This document shows positions 24,928 to 32,808 of a DNA stretch of 64,000 nt, piece by piece. Location of the stretch: assembly GCA_008923285.1 (NCBI GenBank), contig WBSG01000001.1, positions 184,401 to 248,400 on the forward strand, in the 5' to 3' direction. The notes under the pieces are model-generated. The model saw only the letters and a program-made list of their open reading frames with translations. It had not been told where the DNA came from and ran no database searches. The position numbers and the translations under genes are program-made. Position 1 is the stretch's first letter, and every line of letters begins with the position of its first letter. This DNA comes from Betaproteobacteria bacterium SCN2. Lineage in GTDB: Bacteria > Pseudomonadota > Gammaproteobacteria > Burkholderiales > Thiobacillaceae.

Positions 24928-25110
24928 TCAGTCGGGCCAGATGCGATCCGGATGCAGCGCGCTGTGCGGCCGCGGTTCGCCGAGGCCGTCGCCGTTTTTT
25001 CTGGCCGGGCGCGAGGAATCGGACTGCGACGGCTTGGCCACGGGGGCATCGGACGGCTGCGACTTGACGGTGCGCACGCCTGCGGCGAGTTTGCTGGATG
25101 TCTTGCTCAT
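24928..25110 (-). CDS. mcdB: McdB-like carboxysome positioning adaptor
   Basis: The product is 60 aa, low complexity, basic N-terminus ([19 protein letters not shown]) and a C-terminal RIWPD. Alpha-type McdB proteins are small and disordered with an invariant tryptophan close to the C-terminus, which fits. The start ATG 25110 overlaps the mcdA stop (ATGA). McdB binds carboxysomes and stimulates the McdA ATPase so that carboxysomes spread over the nucleoid. It is the last gene of the shell operon; its usual short length makes it easy to miss. Confidence 0.72.
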   Translation of the reverse strand: MSKTSSKLAAGVRTVKSQPSDAPVAKPSQSDSSRPARKNGDGLGEPRPHSALHPDRIWPD

Positions 25111-25745
25111 TTGCTCAATACCTCCGTGATGATTGCTTCTATGTCCCGCACGGCACTTGCCCCGCGGTTCCCTAGACGGTAGACGCTGCCACCGTCGAGC
25201 GCCGCGCTGCGAAAGGCGGCACGGCGAGTCAAACCATTTTTCAGCACTGGCACGTCGAATTCCGCCAGTGCCTGGTGCATTTCGCGCGACAGTGCGTTGC
25301 GCGGGTCGATCTGGTTCAGCACCATGTATGCCCGCAAACGCGGGTTGCGCTCGCGTGTATTGCGGATCGCTTCCGCCATGTCCACGCTCGCCCACAAGTC
25401 CAGCGGCGATGGCTGCACCGGGATCAGCACGACATCCACGGCTTCCATCACGCGGCGCAGGGTGGCGGACTGCAGATGGGGCGGGCAGTCGACCAGCACG
25501 TAACGCTTGCCACTGCCCGCGTCGCGTATGCCGTCGCCTGGATCGCCCTCGGCCAGCCGCTCGATGGGCGGCAGGTCGTCTGCAGTGCTGCCAATCTGCG
25601 ACCAGTGGCAGGCCGACCCCTGCGGGTCGGCATCCAGCAGCACGGTGGCCCCGCGTCTGTGCAGCCCTGCCGCCAGATTGACGGCCAGCGTGGTCTTGCC
25701 GGTGCCGCCCTTCTGATTCGCGACTGCGACCCGCAAGGCAGCCAT
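25107..25745 (-). CDS. mcdA: McdA, ParA-type carboxysome positioning ATPase
   Basis: The product is 212 aa, a ParA/MinD-family ATPase. The deviant Walker A is [16 protein letters not shown] at the N-terminus and [13 protein letters not shown] follows. No N-terminal DNA-binding domain is present, as expected for the short ParA forms that bind the nucleoid non-specifically. Its place at the end of a cso operon and its overlap with the McdB-like gene identify it as the carboxysome-positioning ATPase. Confidence 0.85.
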   Translation of the reverse strand: MAALRVAVANQKGGTGKTTLAVNLAAGLHRRGATVLLDADPQGSACHWSQIGSTADDLPPIERLAEGDPGDGIRDAGSGKRYVLVDCPPHLQSATLRRVMEAVDVVLIPVQPSPLDLWASVDMAEAIRNTRERNPRLRAYMVLNQIDPRNALSREMHQALAEFDVPVLKNGLTRRAAFRSAALDGGSVYRLGNRGASAVRDIEAIITEVLSK

Positions 25746-25750
25746 GTCGT

Positions 25751-26020
25751 TTACTCGGTCCCTGCCGTCAGCGCGTCGATCTGCCGCGCCAGTTCCACGA
25801 TCTCGGGGCCGATCTTCTTGCCGTCGGCATCGATGGTGATGCTGACGTAGGTCTTGCCGAAGCTGAGGTTCGGGTAGCGCTGCACCTTCTCTGCCACGTC
25901 GGCGACCCGGTCGAGGAAACGACGCGTGTCTGCGTAGGTGGCGAACTCGAAGCGCCGGCTCAGCATGGGCGGCAGATCCTGCCGCTGCCAGTTCGGTATC
26001 GGGTTGTGGTCGTCAGGCAT
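25751..26020 (-). CDS. acRAF, pterin-carbinolamine-dehydratase-like RuBisCO assembly factor
   Basis: The product is 89 aa, a small PCD-like fold ([14 protein letters not shown] and [25 protein letters not shown]). In cso operons this gene encodes acRAF, a RuBisCO assembly chaperone that has lost dehydratase activity. The catalytic histidine pair of true PCD enzymes (HHP-type motif) is absent: the equivalent place reads QRYPNLS. It overlaps the ferritin-like gene upstream by 8 nt. Its presence implies that RuBisCO is to be assembled with this shell. Confidence 0.85.
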   Translation of the reverse strand: MPDDHNPIPNWQRQDLPPMLSRRFEFATYADTRRFLDRVADVAEKVQRYPNLSFGKTYVSITIDADGKKIGPEIVELARQIDALTAGTE

Positions 26021-26462
26021 GGCGCGCTTCCTTGTTCGGCAGAGATGCGCTCATCTTGTCGAGATCCTGCAGATGTTGCAACTCGTCATGCAGAATGCGC
26101 TCGAAGATCGCCTGGTGGGCGGCATCGCGCACGCGTGCGCAGTAGGCCGCGGCCTCCTCATACAGGCGCACGGCGTCGACTTCCAGCACGCGGTCGATCG
26201 CGATCATCTCTTCCAGCGAGCGGCCAAGGCGCACAGGCGCCAGGCGTGTCGCATTGGGCGGCATGCCGAGCCTGAGCAGCGCCTCCATCAGCGTTTCCAC
26301 ATGCCCCAGCTCTTCGATCACATCCTGGCGAAAGTGCGCGCAATACTCGGCCATGCCCCAGAGATCGCAGAGCCTGGACTGGGCCATGTATTGCTGCACG
26401 GCGGCCATTTCGTGGTCGAGCGCGCGGTTAAGGTAGCCGAGTAGCCGGGGGTCCATCGCCAT
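26013..26462 (-). CDS. Bacterioferritin-like protein of the cso operon
   Basis: The product is 149 aa, a four-helix ferritin-like protein. Ferroxidase-type residues are present: HEMAAVQQY, IEELGHVETLMEAL, LYEEAAAYC and ILHDELQHLQDLD. Such a gene is regularly found in proteobacterial alpha-carboxysome operons with unproven role (iron or redox handling). It lies 9 nt after the last csoS1 and overlaps the acRAF gene. Confidence 0.83.
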   Translation of the reverse strand: MAMDPRLLGYLNRALDHEMAAVQQYMAQSRLCDLWGMAEYCAHFRQDVIEELGHVETLMEALLRLGMPPNATRLAPVRLGRSLEEMIAIDRVLEVDAVRLYEEAAAYCARVRDAAHQAIFERILHDELQHLQDLDKMSASLPNKEARHA

Positions 26463-26471
26463 GCCGTGCGA

Positions 26472-26870
26472 TCAGAGCTTGAGCGTGGGCCAGAGGTCGC
26501 TGCCGTGGCCGCCGTCGCGTCCGCCGTTGCTGCCGCCGCCGTCATCCTCGGGCCTGAGCGGCAGGATGCTTTCCACTTCGCTGTGCACGCGGGCGATGAT
26601 GTGGGCCGCGACCAGGCCGTCGCCGACGCGTTCGCAGGCGTCCGCACCGGCGCGCACCGCAGCGTTGACCGCACCGGTCTCGCCGCGCACCAGCACGGTG
26701 ACGTAGCCGCCGCCGACCAGCTGGCGTCCGATCAGTTGCACGTCAGCCGCCTTGGTCATGGCGTCAGCCGCTTCGATCGCGGGCACCAGGCCGCGCGTCT
26801 CGATCATGCCCAGCGCAATGCCTTTGATCGAGCCGCTTGCGGCATCGACCCGGGTCTTGGTCATGTCCAT
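26472..26870 (-). CDS. csoS1B: CsoS1 shell hexamer, long form with Gly-rich tail
   Basis: The product is 132 aa: a 14-residue N-terminal extension (MDMTKTRVDAASGS), one BMC-H domain (IKGIALGMIETRGLVPAIEAADAM and following) and a C-terminal tail from about residue 105 rich in Asp/Gly and ending LWPTLKL. Compared with the two shorter paralogues it has ADVQLIGRQLVGG in place of AEVRLIGRQFVGG. The tail is longer than the roughly 12-residue extension I recall in Halothiobacillus CsoS1B. A hexamer of such subunits tiles shell facets. The symbol is by position and tail. Confidence 0.85.
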   Translation of the reverse strand: MDMTKTRVDAASGSIKGIALGMIETRGLVPAIEAADAMTKAADVQLIGRQLVGGGYVTVLVRGETGAVNAAVRAGADACERVGDGLVAAHIIARVHSEVESILPLRPEDDGGGSNGGRDGGHGSDLWPTLKL

Positions 26871-27392
26871 GGCTGTTCCAATCAGGCCGCGGGGCTGGGC
26901 AGGATGTTTTCCACTTCGCTGTGCACGCGGGCGATGATGTGGGCCGCGACCAGGCCGTCGCCGACGCGTTCGCAGGCGTCCGCACCGGCGCGCACCGCAG
27001 CGTTGACCGCACCGGTCTCGCCGCGCACCAGCACGGTGACGTAGCCGCCGCCGACGAACTGGCGACCGATCAGGCGCACTTCGGCAGCCTTGGTCATCGC
27101 GTCAGCCGCTTCGATCGCGGGCACCAGGCCGCGGGTTTCAATCATTCCCAGAGCGATGCCAGTCATTCCGGTAGCCATTTCATTTCTCCTTCAAAGCGTG
27201 ATGTTGCAAAAAAATTCAGGCTGCTTCAGCGGCGGGGAGGATGTTTTCCACTTCGCTGTGCACGCGGGCGATGATGTGGGCCGCGACCAGGCCGTCGCCG
27301 ACGCGTTCGCAGGCGTCCGCACCGGCGCGCACCGCAGCGTTGACCGCACCGGTCTCGCCGCGCACCAGCACGGTGACGTAGCCGCCGCCGAC
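26570..27392. repeat. Three identical 148-bp segments in the csoS1 genes
   Basis: 26570-26717, 26908-27055 and 27245-27392 are identical base for base. The two shorter paralogues stay near-identical beyond this (one difference seen over about 90 more bases). The silent positions are also identical, which points to recent duplication or gene conversion. Confidence 0.85.
26882..27178 (-). CDS. csoS1A: CsoS1 shell hexamer protein
   Basis: The product is 98 aa, one BMC-H domain forming the major shell hexamer: ALGMIETRGLVPAIEAADAM, the pore-loop region RQFVGGGYVTVLVRGETGAV, and ERVGDGLVAAHIIARVHSEVENILP. It is almost identical to the paralogue at 27216 except at both ends. Of its DNA, 148 bp (26908-27055) is identical in all three copies. 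Order in the operon matches csoS1A; the letter is tentative. Confidence 0.9.
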   Translation of the reverse strand: MATGMTGIALGMIETRGLVPAIEAADAMTKAAEVRLIGRQFVGGGYVTVLVRGETGAVNAAVRAGADACERVGDGLVAAHIIARVHSEVENILPSPAA

Positions 27393-27515
27393 GAACTGGC
27401 GACCGATCAGGCGCACTTCGGCAGCCTTGGTCATCGCGTCGGCCGCTTCGATCGCGGGCACCAGGCCGCGGGTTTCAATCATTCCCAGTGCAATACCGGT
27501 AGTTGCGTTTGCCAT
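27216..27515 (-). CDS. csoS1C: CsoS1 shell hexamer protein
   Basis: The product is 99 aa, a BMC-H protein nearly identical to the next gene (MANATTGIALGMIETRG at the start, ILPAAEAA at the end). It lies 54 nt after csoS4B and has its own AAAGGAAAACATC ribosome site. Having two near-identical major hexamer genes probably raises the dose of facet protein. Confidence 0.9.
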   Translation of the reverse strand: MANATTGIALGMIETRGLVPAIEAADAMTKAAEVRLIGRQFVGGGYVTVLVRGETGAVNAAVRAGADACERVGDGLVAAHIIARVHSEVENILPAAEAA

Positions 27516-27569
27516 GATGTTTTCCTTTAGAACAGTTGAAAAATTTTCCTTGCCTGCCTTGCGGAGCGT

Positions 27570-27818
27570 TTACTCCGCGTCCCACTGATCGATGATCCCG
27601 AGGATCGTCAGATCGGTGAGAATCCTGCTGTCGCCGGCGCCGTAGCGGGCGGCCGAGCCGCCGGCGGTAAAAACCCATTTGCCTTCCGGCGCGCCGACCG
27701 GGTCGACTGCTACCGACAGCGCGCCTTTCTGGTCGGCCACCACGCGCAGCGAGGCGCTGAACAGCCCGGGTGCGCGACGGGTGCAAACCAGATCGGATAC
27801 CACGCGCATGACCTCCAT
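27570..27818 (-). CDS. csoS4B: CsoS4B, BMC-P pentameric vertex protein
   Basis: The product is 82 aa, a CcmL/EutN-type pentamer that closes the vertices of the icosahedral shell. Features: MEVMRVVSDLVCTRR start, VAVDPVGAPEGKWVFTAGGSAAR with the conserved G-K-W-V and SAAR, and LTDLTILGIIDQWD end. Starts 1 nt after the csoS4A stop. Confidence 0.92.
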   Translation of the reverse strand: MEVMRVVSDLVCTRRAPGLFSASLRVVADQKGALSVAVDPVGAPEGKWVFTAGGSAARYGAGDSRILTDLTILGIIDQWDAE

Positions 27819-27819
27819 G

Positions 27820-28071
27820 TCAGCTTTCCTGCCAGTGGTCGATGATGCCGACGATGGTCAGATCGCTCGGGTATTCCCTGCTGCCCGCAGCATCGCGCGC
27901 AGCAGAACTGCCGACACAGATCACCCAGTCGCCCGGGATGCAGCCCACTGCATCCACCGCTACCTGGCGCGGTCCGCCTGCCTTCTCGCGTACTACCAGA
28001 AGCGGGCGGTGGCCCATTTCCCTGACGCGGTTGGTCGACACCAGCGTTTTTTCCACTTGCATGATCTTCAT
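27820..28071 (-). CDS. csoS4A: CsoS4A, BMC-P pentameric vertex protein
   Basis: The product is 83 aa, BMC-P family: MKIMQVEKTLVSTNRV, VAVDAVGCIPGDWVICVGSSAAR and LTIVGIIDHW. ATG 28071 with GAGG 7 nt upstream. Its start is only 32 nt from the csoS2 stop, so the csoSCA gene that normally separates them (about 1.5 kb) is absent. Confidence 0.92.
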   Translation of the reverse strand: MKIMQVEKTLVSTNRVREMGHRPLLVVREKAGGPRQVAVDAVGCIPGDWVICVGSSAARDAAGSREYPSDLTIVGIIDHWQES

Positions 28072-28103
28072 TGCATTACCTCGGTGGCTGTGCGACTCGA
28101 CAT

Positions 28104-30626
28104 TCAGCCGCGCGCTCCGCCAGAGAGGGTGATCGTCGCGCCCGAGGAAGTGTTGCCGCTGCTGCCGGTGATGCGGCTGGCGCCGGGTGCAGGGGTTTCC
28201 ACCTCGCGGAATACCCGGGCGTTGACACCGCTCCCGCGCGGGTCGCCGCGCAGGGTCGGATTGCGCCGGGTAGCCGAATGACCTTCGGTGCCGGTGACGC
28301 GGTTGCCGCGATCCCAGGCATCGCCGGTGATGCGGCGCTCGCGCCCTTCGCCGGTGATGCGCTCGGCGGGGGCCTCCGCTGCCGGGGCCGGCGCCTGTAC
28401 CGGGGCTTGCGCGACTGCTTCTTCGCGATAACGGAATTCAGGGGTGCCGGACACCAGGCCGGTGGCGCGCGCCAGCGGACCGGTGATGCGGCCGCCATCG
28501 CCATAGGCGTTGCCGGTGATGCGGCGGGCCTCGCTCGACTGTGCGCTGCTGGCGGGCGAGGCCACCGAGAATTTCCCGCTCGGGCTCGTGGCGCTGGCTT
28601 CCATGGCATTGCCGGTGATGGCGGCGCCGGGCATGCTGTCGGCCGGCCCGCGGCTGCGGTAATGCATGGCCATGGGTGTGCGGCCACAGGTGGCTGCATA
28701 CTGCTCATCGCCCATATAGGGAGTGCCGCTGACGGTCTGGCAGGCGCCGCGTTCGTTGCCGGTCATCTTTTCGTCAGGACCGGGCTGAATGCCGGTCAGC
28801 GCAGGGCTGTTGCCGAGGCGGACACGATTGGCGGCTTCGGCTTCAACGCGCGACGAACAGAATTTTGCGTACTGCTCGGCGCCGATGTAGGCGCTGCCCG
28901 TCACCGGCTTGCACGCGCCATATTCGTCGCCGGTGACCTTGGCCGAGCGGCCGACCTGGCTGCCGGACACGTCCTGGCCGTGCAGGGTGCGGGACACGCC
29001 AACCTTGGCCGGCGACTGGTAAGGCTCGCTGCGGCAGAAGGACACGAATTCTTCCGCGCTGATGTAATCGGAACCGGTGACCTGCTTGCAGCTGCCGGGC
29101 TCGTCGCCGGTGACCTTGGTCGAGCGGCCGACCTGCGTGCCCGATACCGGCATGCCGGCACCGGTATGGCGGGTTTCCACTTTTTTCGGTGCGTCGCCCT
29201 CGGCGGCGCGCCGAGCAGTGAGGTCGGCATAGGTGGTGCCGGTGATGGGCTTGGCTTCGCCCGCCTCGGTGCCGGTGACCTTGATCTTGCGCGCGAGGTC
29301 CGTGCCGCTGACCGGGTTGCGCTTTTCGGTCAGGCCCGCGACGACCTTTTCCGGATGCGGTTCGGACTGGGTGCCGCAAAACTCGCCGGACTGCTCGGCG
29401 GACAGGTATTCGGTGCCGGTGACGCGCTTGCAGGTGCCGGACTCGTCGCCGGTGACCTTGGTGCTGCGGCCGACTTCGGTGCCGGTTACCACGCTGCCGG
29501 CGCCGGTATGGCGGATTTCCACCTTTTTCGGGGCTTCACCTTCCGCGGCGCGCGGAGCAGTGAGGTCGGCATAGGTGGTGCCGGTGATGGGCTTGGCTTC
29601 GCCCGCCTCGGTGCCGGTAACCTTCACCTTGCGCGCGAGATCGCTGCCGCTGACCGGGTTGCGTTTTTCGGTCAGGCCCTGCACGACCTTCTCGGCCTGC
29701 GGCTCGGGTGCGGTGTCGCAAAACTCGCCGGACTGTTCGGCGGACAGGTATTCGGTGCCGGTGACGCGCTTGCAGGTGCCGGATTCGTCGCCGGTGACCT
29801 TGGTGCTGCGGCCGACTTCGGTGCCGGTGACGCGCCGGCCGCGGCCGGTACTGCTGGCGCCGACCTTGGCCGGTGCCGGCTCGGGCTGGGTGCCGCAAAA
29901 TTCCGCGTACTGTTCGGCCCCGATGTATTCGGTGCCGGTGATGGCGCGGCAACTGCCTGCCTCGTTGCCGGTGACCTGCATCGAACGTTCGACCTGGTTG
30001 CCGGTGACGGTGCCACCCGACAGGGTTGTGCCGGCCTCGACCTTTTGCGGCTGCGGGCGAACGCGACCGCAGGGGCGGCAGGGCGGCGCATTGCCGCGGC
30101 CCTTCAGCGACTGCTCCAGGCGGCGCTGGCGCGCGGCGGACTGGGACGCGGGCTGGATCGGCTGGCGGGCGTATTCGATGATGGCGGAAGGGGCGGATGT
30201 TCCAGTGCCGCAGCCGCAGTCATGGCTGGCTGCGGGCGTGGCCGCCACGCTGGGTGCCGGCGTGGCAGCATAGGCGGCATAGGCTGCCGGGGCCGCATAG
30301 CTTTGGGCCGCACTCGCAACGGTTTTCTGGCCGCTGGGTTTGACGCGGCCGCAGGGGCGGCAGGGGGCAGCGCTGCCGCGGCCGCGCTGCGACTGCTCAA
30401 GGCGGCGCTGGCGTGCGGCGGACATGACCGGGGCCGGCATGATGATCTGCGGGGCCGGCGAGTCGTACAGGCTGGGAACGACGACGCAAGGCGTGTCGCC
30501 GCTGACGATGCTCGTTTTCACGGCTGGCTGATGTTTTTTGGCATGAAGCGACAACATCTGGCGGCGTGCCAGAGAGGCGCTCTTGCCGGCCATACCCTTC
30601 TTCATGCTTGCAGACGCTAGGCCCAT
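28104..30626 (-). CDS. csoS2: CsoS2, carboxysome assembly scaffold
   Basis: The product is 840 aa, basic, repetitive and largely disordered, full length for the family. N-terminal RuBisCO-binding repeats: one degenerate (SLARRQMLSLHAKK, about 18-31) and two clear (SAARQRRLEQS at about 69-79 and 163-173). The middle region has about seven VTG/ITG modules with Cys (VTGDESGTCKRVTGTEY), including a 114-residue duplicated unit. The C-terminus has the shell-anchoring ITG repeats and the typical end GATITLSGGARG. It links RuBisCO to shell proteins. ATG 30626 follows AAAGGAAAGCAGCC. It heads the operon, without cbbL/cbbS before it. Confidence 0.95.
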   Translation of the reverse strand: MGLASASMKKGMAGKSASLARRQMLSLHAKKHQPAVKTSIVSGDTPCVVVPSLYDSPAPQIIMPAPVMSAARQRRLEQSQRGRGSAAPCRPCGRVKPSGQKTVASAAQSYAAPAAYAAYAATPAPSVAATPAASHDCGCGTGTSAPSAIIEYARQPIQPASQSAARQRRLEQSLKGRGNAPPCRPCGRVRPQPQKVEAGTTLSGGTVTGNQVERSMQVTGNEAGSCRAITGTEYIGAEQYAEFCGTQPEPAPAKVGASSTGRGRRVTGTEVGRSTKVTGDESGTCKRVTGTEYLSAEQSGEFCDTAPEPQAEKVVQGLTEKRNPVSGSDLARKVKVTGTEAGEAKPITGTTYADLTAPRAAEGEAPKKVEIRHTGAGSVVTGTEVGRSTKVTGDESGTCKRVTGTEYLSAEQSGEFCGTQSEPHPEKVVAGLTEKRNPVSGTDLARKIKVTGTEAGEAKPITGTTYADLTARRAAEGDAPKKVETRHTGAGMPVSGTQVGRSTKVTGDEPGSCKQVTGSDYISAEEFVSFCRSEPYQSPAKVGVSRTLHGQDVSGSQVGRSAKVTGDEYGACKPVTGSAYIGAEQYAKFCSSRVEAEAANRVRLGNSPALTGIQPGPDEKMTGNERGACQTVSGTPYMGDEQYAATCGRTPMAMHYRSRGPADSMPGAAITGNAMEASATSPSGKFSVASPASSAQSSEARRITGNAYGDGGRITGPLARATGLVSGTPEFRYREEAVAQAPVQAPAPAAEAPAERITGEGRERRITGDAWDRGNRVTGTEGHSATRRNPTLRGDPRGSGVNARVFREVETPAPGASRITGSSGNTSSGATITLSGGARG
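29180..29865. repeat. 342-bp tandem duplication inside csoS2
   Basis: Sequence starting near 29221 recurs near 29563, a period of 342 bp (114 codons), with only scattered differences through the csoS2 middle region. It creates two copies of the pair of modules ending EYLSAEQSGEFC and TTYADL. It is coding and in frame. Confidence 0.75.
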
Positions 30627-30749
30627 GGCTGCTTTCCTTTTGTAACGGCGGTTGTGTTTCTTGGGTGCTTCGCTTGAATCTTTACTTGTGCGTTGTTAGC
30701 AATATACTTTCATGCGACATAATTAAAAATGAATTATATTTATCGTTAT

Positions 30750-30767
30750 CATTCAGAATACTGAATG
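30750..30767. promoter_or_regulatory. Dyad in the csoS2/cbbR2 spacer
   Basis: CATTCAG-AATA-CTGAATG is a perfect 7-bp inverted repeat, about 30 nt before the ATG of the second LysR gene and about 125 nt before csoS2. Size and position suit a LysR-type operator controlling both directions. The spacer around it is strongly AT-rich. Confidence 0.55.
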
Positions 30768-30797
30768 TTAGAAAACCTGCTTACGCTTGGGGGAAAC

Positions 30798-31748
30798 ATG
30801 AACGTGACTTTTCGCCAGTTGCGGCTGCTTGAGGCGGTTGCCCGCAACTCCAGCTTTACCAGGGCTTCGGAGGAACTGCACCTGACCCAGCCCGCGGTGT
30901 CGACGCAGATCAGGCAGCTGGAAGAGGAAGTGGGCATGTCCCTGTTCGAGCAGATGGGCAAGAAAATCTATCTGACCGAGGCGGGCAAGGAAATGTACGC
31001 TTTCAGCCGCAGCATTGCCCAGCAGTTCCGTTATATCGAGTCCGTGCTGGACGATATGAAGGGCGTCAGGCGGGGCAGCCTGTCGCTGAGCGTGACCAGT
31101 ACCGGGAAATACTTCGCGCCGTATCTGCTGGCGGAGTTCCTCAAGCTGCATCCGGGCACGCAGATTCAGATGGAGGTGGCGAACCGGCAGGGATTGGTAG
31201 CCGAACTGCAGGAAAACATCCCCGATCTCGCCATCATGGGCACGCCGCCCGAAAACATGGATTTGACCGCGCATGCCTTCATGCAGAATCCGCTGGTCAT
31301 CATCGCCCGCGTCGACCATCCGTTGGTCGCTTCAGCCCGGATTCCGTTGAGCAGGCTGGGTGAGGAGAACTTTATCCTGCGTGAACATGGCTCGGGTACG
31401 CGAAACGCGGTCGAGCAGTTTTTCGGCGAGCGCGGCGTGAAGCTGAACGCGCTGATGGAAATGAGCAAGAACGAGGCCATCAAGCATGCGGTGATGGCCG
31501 GCCTCGGGCTTGGCATCGTGTCGATGCACACGCTCGAGTTCGAACTGGCGCTGAACCGGGTGGCGATACTCAGCGTCGAGGGCTTTCCGATCATGAAGGA
31601 ATGGTACCTGGTGCACCGCAGCAGCAAGCGCCTGTCCCCGGTGGCGCAGGCGTTCAGCGAGTTCGTGCTGAACGAGGCCGGCCGCATCATTACGCTGCCG
31701 CAGCAGCAGCCCGCCATTCCGGCGCGGCGGCGGGTGACCCGTTCCTGA
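30798..31748 (+). CDS. CbbR-like LysR regulator divergent from the shell operon
   Basis: The product is 316 aa from ATG 30798 (MNVTFRQLRLLEAVARNSSFTRASEELHLTQPAVSTQIRQLEEEVG) with GGGGG upstream. The effector domain has the same landmarks as the first CbbR (VTSTGKYFAPYLLAEF, GSGTRNAVEQFF, AGLGLGIVSMHTLEFEL). It is a distinct paralogue, so RuBisCO and shell operons each have their own divergent LysR gene. It may tune carboxysome production to CO2 supply; that is inference. Confidence 0.9.
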   Translation: MNVTFRQLRLLEAVARNSSFTRASEELHLTQPAVSTQIRQLEEEVGMSLFEQMGKKIYLTEAGKEMYAFSRSIAQQFRYIESVLDDMKGVRRGSLSLSVTSTGKYFAPYLLAEFLKLHPGTQIQMEVANRQGLVAELQENIPDLAIMGTPPENMDLTAHAFMQNPLVIIARVDHPLVASARIPLSRLGEENFILREHGSGTRNAVEQFFGERGVKLNALMEMSKNEAIKHAVMAGLGLGIVSMHTLEFELALNRVAILSVEGFPIMKEWYLVHRSSKRLSPVAQAFSEFVLNEAGRIITLPQQQPAIPARRRVTRS

Positions 31749-31878
31749 TGGGGTTTATGCGGGATGGGCCGTGCGGCTTGCGCCCCAAAAAAGATAACTA
31801 TAGGTTAATCTAATCGTATTAATTATTTATTATTATTTATGAATGGCTGCATGCGGGCCATCGCGCGCCCGAAACGGC

Positions 31879-32808
31879 TCAATTCGCTCCCGTTCGGTCG
31901 GATACCTCTGGCGATTGACTGAAAAGACCGCCGTGGGCCGTTTCGCTCATGGCCAGCACGGCCGGGTGTCTGACGTGGCGCTCAACGGTAATGGCGAAGT
32001 AGCGCTCGCGGATTTCGTCGGTCTGGCCGATGCGCACCACGCGATAATGGCGTTCCACCTCGTCCGCGATGACCGCCGAGGACGGGAATATCCCCAGTCC
32101 CGCCTCGCCGAACGATTTCATCAGCGCACTGTCATCGAATTCGCCGGCGATGCGGACCGAGAGGCCCCGTTTTTCCAGCCATCTTTGCAGCGGAACGCGC
32201 AGGGCGCTGTCCTCGCCGGGGAGCAGCAGCGGCATGCCGTCGAGATTGGCCGGGAAGCTGGGTCCCAGGGTGTGCGCCAGAGCCTTGCTGGCGAAAAAGG
32301 CCACGCCGCATTCGCCGAGCGGGTGGCTGTAGCCCTTGACATCGAGATTCGTCGGCAGCGGCTTGTTCGCCAGCACCATGTCGAGGCGGTGGATGGCCAG
32401 TTCAGCGACCAGGCGTTCGAGCCGATTCTCGCGGCAGATCAGCTTGACGGGCTCTTGCAGGCTGAGTGCCGGCATCAGCAGGCGATGTGCGATGGTTTTC
32501 GGCACCGCGTCCGAAATTCCCACGCGGAACGGCGTCATGCGCGTGCCGGGCGACTCGCTCAGGGCTTCCTCCAGCTCGGCGCCGATGCGGAAAATCTCGT
32601 CGGCATAGTGCAGCGCGAGCTTGCCGGCGCGGGTCAGTTCAAGCCTGCGCCCGCTGCGCCGGAACAGTTCGATGCCGAGGCGTTCCTCAAGGCTTTTGAT
32701 CTGCCCGGAAAGCGTCTGCGGCGTCAGGTGCAGTTTTTCCGCTGCCCGGCTCACCGAGCCGGATTTCGCGACTTGCAGGAAATACTGCAGGTGCTTGTAG
32801 TTGAGCAT
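31879..32808 (-). CDS. LysR-family regulator, NhaR-like
   Basis: The product is 309 aa. Helix-turn-helix MLNYKHLQYFLQVAKSGSVSRAAEKLHLTPQTLSGQIKSLEE resembles NhaR rather than CbbR, and the effector domain (GISDAVPKTIAHRLLMPALSL, VANKPLPTNLDV-type region) is also NhaR-like. NhaR regulates Na+/H+ antiporter genes, but none is adjacent here. The nearest gene in the opposite direction is the 203-aa membrane protein at 32928, followed by htpX and terC. The target is therefore uncertain. Confidence 0.82.
   Translation of the reverse strand: MLNYKHLQYFLQVAKSGSVSRAAEKLHLTPQTLSGQIKSLEERLGIELFRRSGRRLELTRAGKLALHYADEIFRIGAELEEALSESPGTRMTPFRVGISDAVPKTIAHRLLMPALSLQEPVKLICRENRLERLVAELAIHRLDMVLANKPLPTNLDVKGYSHPLGECGVAFFASKALAHTLGPSFPANLDGMPLLLPGEDSALRVPLQRWLEKRGLSVRIAGEFDDSALMKSFGEAGLGIFPSSAVIADEVERHYRVVRIGQTDEIRERYFAITVERHVRHPAVLAMSETAHGGLFSQSPEVSDRTGAN

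Noticed and set aside
26570..27392. Repeats looked at as a possible CRISPR array
   Set aside because: They are 148-bp in-frame segments of three csoS1 genes, not short repeats with spacers.
29180..29200. Possible programmed -1 frameshift site (CCGAAAAAAGTG) in csoS2
   Set aside because: Frameshifting in csoS2 is known in Halothiobacillus, but here the -1 frame stays open for over 100 codons of unrelated sequence rather than stopping soon, and there is no ideal heptamer. I cannot support it.
28071..30620. 849-codon plus-strand open frame opposite csoS2
   Set aside because: It is the antisense shadow of the repetitive, GC-rich csoS2 gene; its composition is Gly/Ala-rich with no domain, and csoS2 on the other strand is certain.
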